A DNA stretch of 16,440 nt from DATGSF01 sp035302865. GTDB taxonomy: Bacteria > Bacteroidota > Bacteroidia > Chitinophagales > Chitinophagaceae. The stretch lies in the NCBI GenBank assembly GCA_035302865.1, contig DATGSF010000163.1, positions 1 through 16,440 on the forward strand, written 5' to 3'. Positions 7,782 to 15,283 of this stretch are shown here, one piece after another. The position numbers and the translations under genes are program-made. The notes beneath the pieces were generated by a model. It saw only the letters and a list, made by a program, of their open reading frames with translations, ran no database searches and was not told the origin of the DNA. Numbering within the stretch: the first letter of the stretch is position 1; every line of letters begins with the position of its first letter.

Positions 7782-10013
7782 TTAAAATTTAAGATGTAAA
7801 CCTAACATAAAATGTGTACCAGCTTGAGGGAAATAATAATTCTCCGTTACTACTTCTTGGTTTAAAAAATAACTAAAAGAATACCCATTCGCCTCGTATT
7901 TTTTATTTGTAATATTATATAAAGCTAAGGTTAAATACATATTTTCAATCCAAGGATTAGGGATATCATAGCCTAATTGAAAATCTAATAAATTATAAGG
8001 GTTTAAACTTCTATTTTTATTCGTAGTATTATCTAAATATTGACGGCCTACATGTTTTCCTTGCGCCTCAATAAAGAAACTTTTAAAATTTTTATTCTTA
8101 TAAAAAGGATTCCAAACTATAGATACAGATGCTATGCTACTAGGTGAAAAAGAGATATCAGTTTTTTCATAACTTGTTTTTATTTGTCCTCCATTATCAT
8201 AATCATCGATAAACTCGTCAAACTTTAAAATATGATTTTGTGATAAGCTTAGATTTCCACTAAATTTTAAATGTTCAAAGGGTGCATAAGATCCCATAAG
8301 TTCTATTCCTCGTCTGTAGCTTTTATCAACATTAATTCTCCCATATACTCCATACTCATTAATTTTTCCACTTAAAATTAATTGATCTCTATAATACATA
8401 TAATACAAATTCGCTGCTAAATTCCATTTTTTATGACTCCATTCATATCCCAATTCAAAATCATATAGCTTTTCAGGTTTTGCCCATAAGATTGGAGACT
8501 CTTCAAAATCTTTTCTATTAGGCTCTTTATTCGCCATTGCAAAGGAGAAATATGATTTACTTCTACTTCCATTATCATGAAAATAAAAATGCGAAAGTCC
8601 TAATTTGGGGTTTAAAAAATGATAGGTTGGATGCGGCTTAGCGTCAGGATCCGAACGAAAACCATCCATTTTATAGTCTACATATTTATGTTGCAATTCA
8701 GCAAAGAGAGCAAAATTCCTCTTTAATTCTTGTTGGAATTTCAAATAAGTATTAAATTCTTTCTTATTTGATTGGTTGAAATACCATTGATAATCAGCTG
8801 GTATTCCATTTTCTGCCCATTTCACAAATCCAAAATGATCCCCTTTATACTGACTTATTGACCCTCCTAATAGCAAAAGAGTGTTATTTTTACTATAATT
8901 CAATGCGTAAGTTCCACCATAATAAGAATTATCCAACCATCTTTGTCGAATTAAATTTGTAGATGTTAAGCTATCGCCATTAGGTAATTTATAATTTGGT
9001 AAATTATAGCTTGAATATTTATCTGCTATTCTATATTCATTATAATAACCAGCTCCATTCGTCAAAAATAATCCGACTTGTAGATTCCATTGTTTATTAA
9101 ATTGGTGTTTCAATAATAATTGATAAAAATCTTGCTGATAATTATCTGTTTGATCATCATAATAGGAACCATCTTCTTTTATACCAACAGGGTTCAACTT
9201 TCTATTTTCTTTTAGTTGATTTTCTGAAATTCCATTCCAAGCTTGATATGTTTTTTCTTTACCAGTTATTAAATTAAACTTAATATTTGTTTTTTCGTTT
9301 TTAGAAGTCCACCCAGAAATAAAATGCATAGCTTTTAAAGTTGCATCAGCCCTATCTATATAGCCTTCTGTATTTATTTTAGAGGCTCTTAGGTCAAATT
9401 GAAATCCTCCTTTCAGCTTACCCGTACTACCTTTTATAGTATGCTTCCAAGTATTAAAAGAGCCAAAAGAATTATTTACTTCCCCCCCCGCTTTTTCCTC
9501 TTGTTCCATATTATTAACATGAATAGAGGCTCCAAAAGCACCAGCCCCATTAGTAGAGGACCCAACTCCTCTTTGCACTTGAACAGAAGATGCAGAGGAT
9601 AATAAATCTGGAAAATTAACAAACATCACTATTTGTGATTCAGGATCATTAACAGGCATACCATTTATAGTAAAATTAATTCTACTTAAATCTGTACCTC
9701 TAATACTTAATCCAGAATATCCTACGCCAGCACCAGCATCTGAATGTGAAATTAGGGAAGGTGTAGTTTCTAACAGATAAGGCAATTCCTTACCTATGTT
9801 TTTCCTTTTAATCATACTATCTGATATATCCTGATAGGCAAAAGGACTTTGTTCTGAAGCTCTAACTGCGTGAATTGTTACATTTTTTAAACGCATTTTT
9901 TTTAATGAGTCCACCTCTTGTGCATTTGATTCTGTATTTAATGAGCACATAAAGAGAGAAAAGAGCATAGCTCCGCTAATCGACTTAATCGATAATCTTT
10001 TGGAATTAATCAT
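7782..10013 (-). CDS. TPP-riboswitch-controlled TonB-dependent outer-membrane receptor
   Basis: A 743-residue receptor. The signal peptide ends around SNAQ (residues 29-32). The plug (about 52-168) has GYSGLSIRGTDLSRINFTING, VNDPESQ, VQRGVGSSTNGAGAFGASI, a FecA-like group common in Bacteroidota. The barrel ends in YYFPQAGTHFMLGLHLKF, with the terminal Phe expected for outer-membrane insertion. It follows a TPP riboswitch by about 85 bases; TPP-controlled TonB receptors of this kind are known in Bacteroidota and are taken to import thiamine or a precursor. This is therefore the most likely thiamine receptor of the operon. Residues 175-178 (Ala-Gly-Gly-Glu) are encoded across a run of eight G, very unusual in this AT-rich DNA. 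One base more or less gives a stop codon within three codons of the tract. Confidence 0.88.
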   Translation of the reverse strand: MINSKRLSIKSISGAMLFSLFMCSLNTESNAQEVDSLKKMRLKNVTIHAVRASEQSPFAYQDISDSMIKRKNIGKELPYLLETTPSLISHSDAGAGVGYSGLSIRGTDLSRINFTINGMPVNDPESQIVMFVNFPDLLSSASSVQVQRGVGSSTNGAGAFGASIHVNNMEQEEKAGGEVNNSFGSFNTWKHTIKGSTGKLKGGFQFDLRASKINTEGYIDRADATLKAMHFISGWTSKNEKTNIKFNLITGKEKTYQAWNGISENQLKENRKLNPVGIKEDGSYYDDQTDNYQQDFYQLLLKHQFNKQWNLQVGLFLTNGAGYYNEYRIADKYSSYNLPNYKLPNGDSLTSTNLIRQRWLDNSYYGGTYALNYSKNNTLLLLGGSISQYKGDHFGFVKWAENGIPADYQWYFNQSNKKEFNTYLKFQQELKRNFALFAELQHKYVDYKMDGFRSDPDAKPHPTYHFLNPKLGLSHFYFHDNGSRSKSYFSFAMANKEPNRKDFEESPILWAKPEKLYDFELGYEWSHKKWNLAANLYYMYYRDQLILSGKINEYGVYGRINVDKSYRRGIELMGSYAPFEHLKFSGNLSLSQNHILKFDEFIDDYDNGGQIKTSYEKTDISFSPSSIASVSIVWNPFYKNKNFKSFFIEAQGKHVGRQYLDNTTNKNRSLNPYNLLDFQLGYDIPNPWIENMYLTLALYNITNKKYEANGYSFSYFLNQEVVTENYYFPQAGTHFMLGLHLKF
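9482..9489 (-). repeat. G8 homopolymer inside the receptor gene
   Basis: Eight consecutive G on the coding (minus) strand, in codons GCG GGG GGG GAA (residues 175-178), just after the plug domain. Loss of one G reads AAG TAA next; gain of one reads GGA AGT AAA TAA. Both end translation immediately. Such tracts are classic sites of slipped-strand mispairing, though variation is not shown here. Confidence 0.6.
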
Positions 10014-10034
10014 GTTTAAAAATTTTAAAACATT

Positions 10035-10070
10035 AAATAATACCAGGCTAACTTTATAATAAATAAAGTT
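10035..10070 (-). promoter_or_regulatory. Possible expression platform of the TPP riboswitch
   Basis: Between aptamer and start codon lies an AT-rich hairpin, AACTTTAT (10070-10063) with ATAAAGTT (10057-10050), not followed by a T run. The next bases, CCTGGTATTATTT (10047-10035), can pair over 12 contiguous positions (five of them G-U) with AGATAATGCTGG of the aptamer (10122-10111). This would disrupt the ligand-binding arm, and it lies about 20 bases ahead of the ATG. The mechanism is inference from complementarity only. Confidence 0.35.
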
Positions 10071-10097
10071 TGTATTTTTTTGAAAAGCATTTTTTGC

Positions 10098-10176
10098 CTT
10101 TCCTTCCTAACCAGCATTATCTGGTCCAGGTTCTATGGGTGTGATCTCAGCCTGAAAGTAAGGCACCCCAGAATTA
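10098..10176 (-). ncRNA. TPP (THI-box) riboswitch aptamer
   Basis: On the minus strand the conserved TPP aptamer blocks occur in order: GGGGTGCC (10169-10162), GGCTGAGATCACACCC with the invariant CTGAGA at 10150-10145, GAACCTG (10133-10127), GATAATG (10121-10115) and TAGGAAGG (10109-10102). A short P1 stem pairs TTCT (10173-10170) with GGAA (10103-10100). The blocks match the family consensus closely and leave little doubt. Binding of thiamine pyrophosphate normally lowers expression of the downstream genes, here the receptor at 7782-10013 and, by co-transcription, the two genes after it. No rho-independent terminator follows, so control is probably at translation. Confidence 0.96.
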
Positions 10177-10183
10177 TTTTTTG

Positions 10184-10191
10184 CAAACTTA
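10184..10191 (-). promoter_or_regulatory. -7 promoter element of the thiamine-regulated operon
   Basis: TAAGTTTG on the minus strand, an exact TAnnTTTG match. The predicted transcription start, a few bases downstream, falls at the 5' edge of the TPP aptamer, which is the spacing expected for a riboswitch leader. No clear -33 element. Confidence 0.6.
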
Positions 10192-10210
10192 CGATATTAT
10201 TTATTTATAA

Positions 10211-10246
10211 AAAAAGGCTATCTAAAATAATTTTAAATAGCCTTTT
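10211..10246 (-). terminator. Terminator of the T9SS cargo gene, usable in both directions
   Basis: AAAAGGCTAT (10212-10221) pairs with ATAGCCTTTT (10237-10246). After one mismatch the stem continues inward as TAAAAT/ATTTTA, giving a long near-perfect hairpin. On the minus strand it is followed by a run of seven T. It lies 18 bases after the stop of the minus-strand gene at 10264-12666 and separates it from the riboswitch operon. Confidence 0.85.
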
Positions 10247-10263
10247 AAATTCCTAATTTCAGT

Positions 10264-12666
10264 TTATCGTATTAAATGAACATCCCCTTTGAATTCATAA
10301 GATTTTCCATTAGTAAATTTAACTGAAATTACATACATATAAGTATCCATTTCACAAGGCTCTCCTTTATATGTACCATCCCAAGCACGAGCTCTAGTTC
10401 CTCTTGTATTAAAGACTTCCTGACCGTACCTATTATAAATAGAGAAGTTTTCAATTTGATACCCTCTCGCAATTAACAATTGTGGTCCAAAAGCATCATT
10501 TAATCCATCTCCATTTGGTGTAAAAGCATTAGGTAACCAAACTGTAGGATCTATAGGAAGAACTTCTATATTTATTTCATCGGTTGCTACACAATCATTA
10601 TCTGAAACAGCATCCACTTTTATCGTATAAGTTCCAGTTTCATCAAAAGTAATTACTTGCTTTTTCTTTTGTTGTCTTGGGAAATCTTGTATTGGATGCC
10701 AAGCGTTCACTTCATAATCATGGCTTCCATCCACTTGTAATGTTACCAATTCACCTTCATATGCAGGGTTAGGATAAGCATTTAAATCTACTTTAAAATC
10801 CTCTATGATAAGATTTAAAATCACTATACTATCGCAATCGTGTTGGGTTTTAAAAATAGCTGGGTATCTTCCTTCTTCAGTCAAAATCTTATTCCCAAAA
10901 CGATACTCTCCTCCTTTACATATAGTTTCCGATTTTTCTATTTTATATTCAGGTCCTTCAATTAAAGTGAATTTAACTACACTATCACATCCATTAACAG
11001 TTTCTAATGTTGTGGTATATCTTCCATATTCAAAATAAAATTCTCCTTCATAAAAATAAGGCATATCTGAAGAGCAAACCACAACTCTAATATCACTGGT
11101 ATCCGATTCAGGGAAATCTACATAAATAGATTCTGAATAACTTGCATTACAATATGCATTAGAGTATGTTAATTGTACATTATAAAAACCTTGTTCGTGA
11201 TATAACTCTTGAACTGAAGGAAATTGAGTAGAAGTATTTCCATTTCCAAAATTCCATGTTCCTGAAGCACTCACATTCGGGTTATTATGAACGGTACTAT
11301 CAGTAAAAGTAACTGCTGCAAAATTACATTCTTCTTCTATTTGCCAGCTAAAGGAAGGAACAATCGTATAATCAGTAGCATCAATATAAATACTATCCTC
11401 AAAAACACAAGCACCATAATCAGAAGGTACTTCTACTTGCATATAAAAATACCCACTTCCGTTTACATGAATACTTGGTGAGGCAGTTGTTCCCCCTGAT
11501 TGAATCGTTCCTATATTTGAAGACCAAGATATATTATAAGGTACAAAGCTATGATTCAAATTTACAGAAGCTTGTATATTTCCTTGAAAACTTCCACATC
11601 CATTTATTTTCAATGTATCTGGCAGATTAATATTTGCATCTATTAAATACATTTTCACTGTATCTGTTACAGTATTCCCTTCTGCACATGCAGAAAAACC
11701 TTCTATATAAATTTCAAATGATTCATTAAAATCAATATCTAATTCGCCATTGTTTGTAACTGTTACATTAGGATTTCCACTTACTACACCCCAAGATAAA
11801 GAATCCGTGGAAGTGGGAGTATAATGTACTTGTCCCGCTTCACAAGCATAGAGGGTATCCACTTTTCCTTCCATTGGCCCTGCCCCTATAGGTATATTAG
11901 CATAATCTGAAGAGGAACTTAATGTTCCAATGTTTATTATATTTACATCGGTATTGCCAATAATACCTGTAACAAACCCACTGGTATTATGATAATATAA
12001 AGTATCTCCAACTATTGCAAATCCACCACCTGCTGTTGCACTTGGTGCTCCTATTAATCCCCATTGCTGTACCATATTACCGTTTGGATCGTATTTTCGC
12101 AACCATTGCCCAGAACCACTAGTAGATGTTCTCAGAACATAAAAATTTCCTAAGCAATCAACCACAATATCATAAGGTCCTCCACCAGTAAAATCTGTAA
12201 TTGTTGTTATCAATACTGCTGGTCCTGTAAAATCTGTTTTCCATACTTGCCCACTAGCTCCAATTAAATTATAGATAATACCACCACCCATTCCAGGATT
12301 TACAGCTGCACTTGGCCCAAAAGTAATATTTGAATTAACCCAAGAATTGGTAGTTCCATCATAATAAAAATAAGTAAGAGTTGAAGTGTTACATACATAA
12401 AAAGTATAAGACCCATCATTAGCAAATACATTTTCCCCTACTGCTAATCCAGAAGGAGAGAAACCCATTGTTCCCGAAGCAGTGTTAATTACAGGGTTGG
12501 TAGCTGAAACGGGTTGTGTAGGATCAAAGTTATCAATAGTAGTTCCGTTTTGCCTATAAATTAATCCATCTCCATAAAAAGGAAGTTGAGCATAAAGGTT
12601 CTGGAAAGAATATAAGAAACATAACAGAATACTATACTTAAATATTAAATGTCTAATTCGGTTCAT
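10264..12666 (-). CDS. Secreted PKD-domain protein with T9SS type B sorting domain
   Basis: An 800-residue surface or secreted protein. Residues 1-26 are a signal peptide ending LYAQ. Residues about 28-265 are Gly/Thr/Asn-rich beta structure with repeated units such as DIVVDCLGNFYVLRT and GDTLYYHNTSG, probably a beta-propeller-like domain. Several immunoglobulin-like modules follow, the clearest a PKD domain around 430-515 with the core GTWNFGNGNTSTQ. Paired Cys residues occur in the repeat units. The last 90 residues (VWLPNAFTPNGDGLNDAFGP, FSIYNRYGQEVF, WDGTYKGE, YEFKGDVHLIR) are the gliding-motility-associated C-terminal sorting domain recognised by the type IX secretion system, type B. It would be exported by Sec and then T9SS and attached or released at the surface. 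The actual ligand or function is unknown. It has its own promoter and terminator. Confidence 0.88.
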   Translation of the reverse strand: MNRIRHLIFKYSILLCFLYSFQNLYAQLPFYGDGLIYRQNGTTIDNFDPTQPVSATNPVINTASGTMGFSPSGLAVGENVFANDGSYTFYVCNTSTLTYFYYDGTTNSWVNSNITFGPSAAVNPGMGGGIIYNLIGASGQVWKTDFTGPAVLITTITDFTGGGPYDIVVDCLGNFYVLRTSTSGSGQWLRKYDPNGNMVQQWGLIGAPSATAGGGFAIVGDTLYYHNTSGFVTGIIGNTDVNIINIGTLSSSSDYANIPIGAGPMEGKVDTLYACEAGQVHYTPTSTDSLSWGVVSGNPNVTVTNNGELDIDFNESFEIYIEGFSACAEGNTVTDTVKMYLIDANINLPDTLKINGCGSFQGNIQASVNLNHSFVPYNISWSSNIGTIQSGGTTASPSIHVNGSGYFYMQVEVPSDYGACVFEDSIYIDATDYTIVPSFSWQIEEECNFAAVTFTDSTVHNNPNVSASGTWNFGNGNTSTQFPSVQELYHEQGFYNVQLTYSNAYCNASYSESIYVDFPESDTSDIRVVVCSSDMPYFYEGEFYFEYGRYTTTLETVNGCDSVVKFTLIEGPEYKIEKSETICKGGEYRFGNKILTEEGRYPAIFKTQHDCDSIVILNLIIEDFKVDLNAYPNPAYEGELVTLQVDGSHDYEVNAWHPIQDFPRQQKKKQVITFDETGTYTIKVDAVSDNDCVATDEINIEVLPIDPTVWLPNAFTPNGDGLNDAFGPQLLIARGYQIENFSIYNRYGQEVFNTRGTRARAWDGTYKGEPCEMDTYMYVISVKFTNGKSYEFKGDVHLIR

Positions 12667-12691
12667 TATTTTCCAATTTTAAAATATCCAA

Positions 12692-12722
12692 TAAAGATAA
12701 TCAGTAGTAAAGCAAAAGTCAA
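12692..12722 (-). promoter_or_regulatory. Promoter of the T9SS cargo gene
   Basis: On the minus strand TTG (12722-12720), 20 bases, then TATCTTTA (12699-12692), a one-mismatch form of TAnnTTTG. The spacing fits the Bacteroidota -33/-7 arrangement and it places the start of transcription about 20 bases before the ATG at 12666. Confidence 0.45.
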
Positions 12723-12753
12723 GACAATTTCAAAAAATAATTTCTCATTTAAA

Positions 12754-12793
12754 ACACTTTAACGAAAATCAATACACTTTAACGAAAATTAAA
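12754..12793. repeat. Two tandem 20-base direct repeats
   Basis: ACACTTTAACGAAAATCAAT (12754-12773) is followed at once by a copy (12774-12793) that differs at two or three of its last four bases, then by a decayed partial copy (ACAACTTTAA from 12793). They lie about 35 bases upstream of the -33 element of the T9SS cargo promoter, a position suited to an activator or repressor site. Nothing else ties them to a known regulator. Confidence 0.6.
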
Positions 12794-12800
12794 CAACTTT

Positions 12801-13008
12801 AAAAAGAAAGTGTATATAAAGAAAATAAAAAACCATGTTATGAACTAAAAAGCACACAAAACTAAAGATAGCTACTGGGTTTATCTTAGAAATAAAAGAA
12901 AAATAAAATTAATTATTAATGAAATTATTTACTCATTTAACATGCAAAAGATAAATTAAAGCTTTATAGCAAGCACAATATTGTTTAAAATATTTTTTTA
13001 CTTAAAAT
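12801..13008. other. Non-coding gap between the T9SS cargo gene and groEL
   Basis: Very AT-rich, with no credible reading frame on either strand and no tRNA signature. The only structure seen is an imperfect hairpin, CTAAAGATA (12862-12870) with TATCTTAG (12882-12889), one base bulged, around the local GC-richest loop. It could belong to a small RNA but there is no supporting promoter or terminator of good quality. Confidence 0.5.
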
Positions 13009-13039
13009 AAAAAAAGCAAGCTTCTAAATGAAACTTGCT
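13008..13039 (-). terminator. Terminator of the groES-groEL operon
   Basis: On the minus strand AGCAAGTTTC (13039-13030) pairs with GAAGCTTGCT (13024-13015), ten pairs with one G-U, across a five-base loop, followed by a run of seven T. It lies 25 bases after the groEL stop. Confidence 0.9.
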
Positions 13040-13063
13040 CTTTTTTTACAATATATCGGTTTT

Positions 13064-14704
13064 TTAATAACCCATATCCATACCACCTGGCATACCTGGC
13101 ATACCACCTGACATATCATTTTGAGCTTGTGGTTTATCAGCTATTACACATTCTGTAGTTAAGAACATACCAGAAATAGATGCTGCATTTTCTAAAGCAA
13201 CTCTACTTACTTTGGTCGGGTCAATTACACCCGCTTCAAATAAGTTTTCAAATTGCTCAGTTCTTGCATTAAAGCCATAATCGTCTTTTCCTTCTTTTAC
13301 TCTTTGAACAATTAAAGAACTTTCTATTCCAGCATTTTCAGTAATAACACGCACAGGTGCTTCTAATGCTCTGCGTACTATGCTAATTCCTGTATTCTCA
13401 TCTTGCGTATCTCCTTCAAAATTGTCTAAAACTGCAATAGAACGTAAGAAAGCAGTACCACCTCCAGGAACTATCCCTTCTTCTACTGCTGCTCTTGTAG
13501 CATGTAAAGCATCATCCACTCTGTCTTTTTTCTCTTTCATTTCCACTTCTGTCATTGCACCTACGTACAATACTGCAACACCGCCACTTAATTTTGCTAA
13601 ACGTTCTTGTAATTTTTCTTTATCATATTCGGAAGTGCTCGCATCAAATTGAGCTTGAATTTGTGCAACTCTTGCATCAATTTGCTCTTTATCGCCTTTA
13701 CCATCCACGATAGTAGTATTGTCTTTATCAATAGTAACGCTTTCTGCTGTACCTAAATGCTCTAATTCTGCAGCTTCTAAACTATAACCTTGCTCTTCAC
13801 TAATTACAACACCACCTGTTAAAACTGCTAAATCTTGTAACATTTCTTTTCTTCTATCACCAAAACCTGGAGCTTTAACAGCAGCAATCTTTAGAGATCC
13901 TCTTAATTTATTTACTACTAAAGTAGCTAATGCTTCTCCATCAATATCTTCAGCGATGATTAACAAAGGACGTCCCGTTTGCACTACTTTTTCTAAAATG
14001 CCTAGAATATCTTTCATCATACTAATTTTCTTATCGAAAATTAAAATATAAGGATTTTCAAATTCCACTTGCATTTTCTCCGTATTCGTAACAAAGTAAG
14101 GACTTAAATAACCTCTATCGAATTGCATACCTTCAACTACATCTACATAGGTATCTGTATTTTTTGATTCCTCTACTGTGATAACCCCTTGATTACCCAC
14201 TTTCTTCATAGCTTCTGCAATCAGTTTTCCAATTTCTGTGTCATTATTTGCAGAAATTGTTCCTACCTGCTCTACTTTTTCAAAATCATCACCAACTGGC
14301 TGGCTGATTTTTTTCAAGTTTTCAACCACCTTTACTACAGCCTTATCGATACCTTTTTTCAATTCCATTGGATTTGCACCAGCAGTTACATTCTTCAAAC
14401 CTTCATTGATAAAAGCCTGTGCTAAAACAGTAGCGGTGGTAGTACCATCTCCTGCCACATCAGCTGTTTTACTTGCAACTTCTTTTACCATTTGTGCCCC
14501 CATATTTTCAATTGCATCTTCTAATTCAATTTCCTTAGCGACGCTAACTCCATCTTTTGTCATATGCGGTGCACCAAATTTTTTCTCAATCACAACATTA
14601 CGACCTTTAGGTCCTAAAGTTACTTTTACTGCATCTGCAAGGGTATCCATACCCTTTTTCATTTTACTTCTAGCTTCTGAATTAAAGAAAATTTGTTTTG
14701 CCAT
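13064..14704 (-). CDS. groEL: Chaperonin GroEL (60 kDa, Hsp60)
   Basis: A full-length 546-residue GroEL, the large subunit of the cytoplasmic double-ring chaperonin that folds proteins with ATP and the GroES lid. Seen directly: the N-terminal MAKQIFFNSEAR typical of Bacteroidota, the nucleotide-binding LGPKGRNVVIEKKFG and GDGTTTATVLAQA, the apical-domain region ISMMKDILGILEKV, the conserved IPGGG-like segment EEGIVPGGGTA, and the Gly-Met-rich flexible tail GGMPGMPGGMDMGY. It lies 56 bases after groES in the same direction and ends at a strong hairpin terminator. It is probably transcribed from the sigma-54-like promoter ahead of groES. Nothing is missing or unusual in the protein. Single-copy status cannot be judged from this window. 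Confidence 0.99.
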   Translation of the reverse strand: MAKQIFFNSEARSKMKKGMDTLADAVKVTLGPKGRNVVIEKKFGAPHMTKDGVSVAKEIELEDAIENMGAQMVKEVASKTADVAGDGTTTATVLAQAFINEGLKNVTAGANPMELKKGIDKAVVKVVENLKKISQPVGDDFEKVEQVGTISANNDTEIGKLIAEAMKKVGNQGVITVEESKNTDTYVDVVEGMQFDRGYLSPYFVTNTEKMQVEFENPYILIFDKKISMMKDILGILEKVVQTGRPLLIIAEDIDGEALATLVVNKLRGSLKIAAVKAPGFGDRRKEMLQDLAVLTGGVVISEEQGYSLEAAELEHLGTAESVTIDKDNTTIVDGKGDKEQIDARVAQIQAQFDASTSEYDKEKLQERLAKLSGGVAVLYVGAMTEVEMKEKKDRVDDALHATRAAVEEGIVPGGGTAFLRSIAVLDNFEGDTQDENTGISIVRRALEAPVRVITENAGIESSLIVQRVKEGKDDYGFNARTEQFENLFEAGVIDPTKVSRVALENAASISGMFLTTECVIADKPQAQNDMSGGMPGMPGGMDMGY

Positions 14705-14760
14705 ATTTTATTATATTTTTTTATTATTATAACTTTTCTCGTGTTTATACAAATACAAAA

Positions 14761-15039
14761 TTAAAGAATAGCTAAAATGTCGCTTTCTCTCATTATTAAA
14801 TACTCTTTTCCTTCCAAGGTAATCTCTGAACCTCCATATTTACTATACAACACAGTATCACCAACCTTAACAGTTGTAGGTTCATCTTTTTTCCCTGGTC
14901 CTACTGCAACCACTGTTCCTTGTTGTGGTTTTTCCTTAGCTGTATCAGGAATAATAATCCCACCTGCTGTCTTAGTTTCTGCTTTTGCAGGCTCTAAAAT
15001 AACTCGATCGTGTAATGGTTTAATTTTTGGTTGTGTCAT
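14761..15039 (-). CDS. groES: Co-chaperonin GroES (10 kDa, Hsp10)
   Basis: A 92-residue GroES of standard length that forms the heptameric lid of the GroEL cage. Seen directly: IKPLHDRVILEPAKAETKT, the mobile loop TAGGIIIPDTAKEKPQ that contacts GroEL, VVAVGPGKK, VKVGDTVLYSKYGG and the C-terminal YLIMRESDILAIL. It is the first gene of the groES-groEL operon. The upstream region has no CIRCE inverted repeat (the HrcA site), and no TAnnTTTG motif was found in the first 65 bases before the start; a sigma-54-like element is present instead. Confidence 0.98.
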   Translation of the reverse strand: MTQPKIKPLHDRVILEPAKAETKTAGGIIIPDTAKEKPQQGTVVAVGPGKKDEPTTVKVGDTVLYSKYGGSEITLEGKEYLIMRESDILAIL

Positions 15040-15088
15040 AGCAATTATTAATTTTAAAAAAGTTTATAAATTTTCCAATACACTATAA

Positions 15089-15104
15089 GCGAATATTGTG
15101 CCAA
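15089..15104 (-). promoter_or_regulatory. Sigma-54-like promoter of groES-groEL
   Basis: On the minus strand TTGGCACAATATTCGCT: GG at 15102-15101, exactly ten bases, then GC at 15090-15089, matching the -24/-12 layout of RpoN promoters (TGGCAC-N5-TTGCW) with one mismatch at the -12 side. Start of transcription would fall near 15078, about 40 bases before the groES ATG. Two more TGGCA copies (15119-15114 and 15109-15104) lie directly upstream. Confidence 0.5.
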
Positions 15105-15228
15105 TGCCATTTTATGCCAAAATTGCAGTCCGTTCTGCCTTTTTGTAAATATATAGTTCTTACTCATTTTAAACTGACAAAAAATTAAAAAATCATATCA
15201 GAATGTAAAGAAGGAAAGTATTTATTCT

Positions 15229-15236
15229 TAACTTTG
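15229..15236 (+). promoter_or_regulatory. -7 promoter element of pyrG
   Basis: TAACTTTG, an exact TAnnTTTG match, 47 bases before the pyrG ATG. No TTG-type -33 at the expected distance. Confidence 0.55.
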
Positions 15237-15239
15237 CAT

Positions 15240-15266
15240 GACCGCTAAAAGTAATTCATTTCGGTC
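15240..15266 (+). promoter_or_regulatory. 5' leader hairpin of pyrG
   Basis: GACCG (15240-15244) pairs with CGGTC (15262-15266). AAA/TTT (15247-15249 with 15259-15261) can extend the stem across a two-base bulge. It would form at the extreme 5' end of the transcript. No T run follows, so it is not an ordinary terminator. Confidence 0.4.
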
Positions 15267-15283
15267 TTAAATATAAATCTAAT

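Noticed and set aside
9399..9602. Short plus-strand frame over the poly-G tract in the first receptor
   Set aside because: It is antisense to a conserved plug/barrel boundary, with no recognisable protein.
12801..13008. Small RNA gene in the gap before groEL
   Set aside because: Only a weak bulged hairpin is present, without a convincing promoter or terminator of its own.
13380..13652. Open reading frame of 90 codons on the plus strand across groEL, and similar ones at 14777-15088 over groES
   Set aside because: They lie opposite certain genes and have no start signals or protein-like features of their own.
14238..14732. Open reading frame of 164 codons on the plus strand across groEL
   Set aside because: It is antisense to the highly conserved groEL, with a composition that mirrors its codons. 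It is a shadow.
15040..15283. CIRCE element (HrcA site) before groES
   Set aside because: I looked for TTAGCACTC and its inverted partner and did not find them on either strand.
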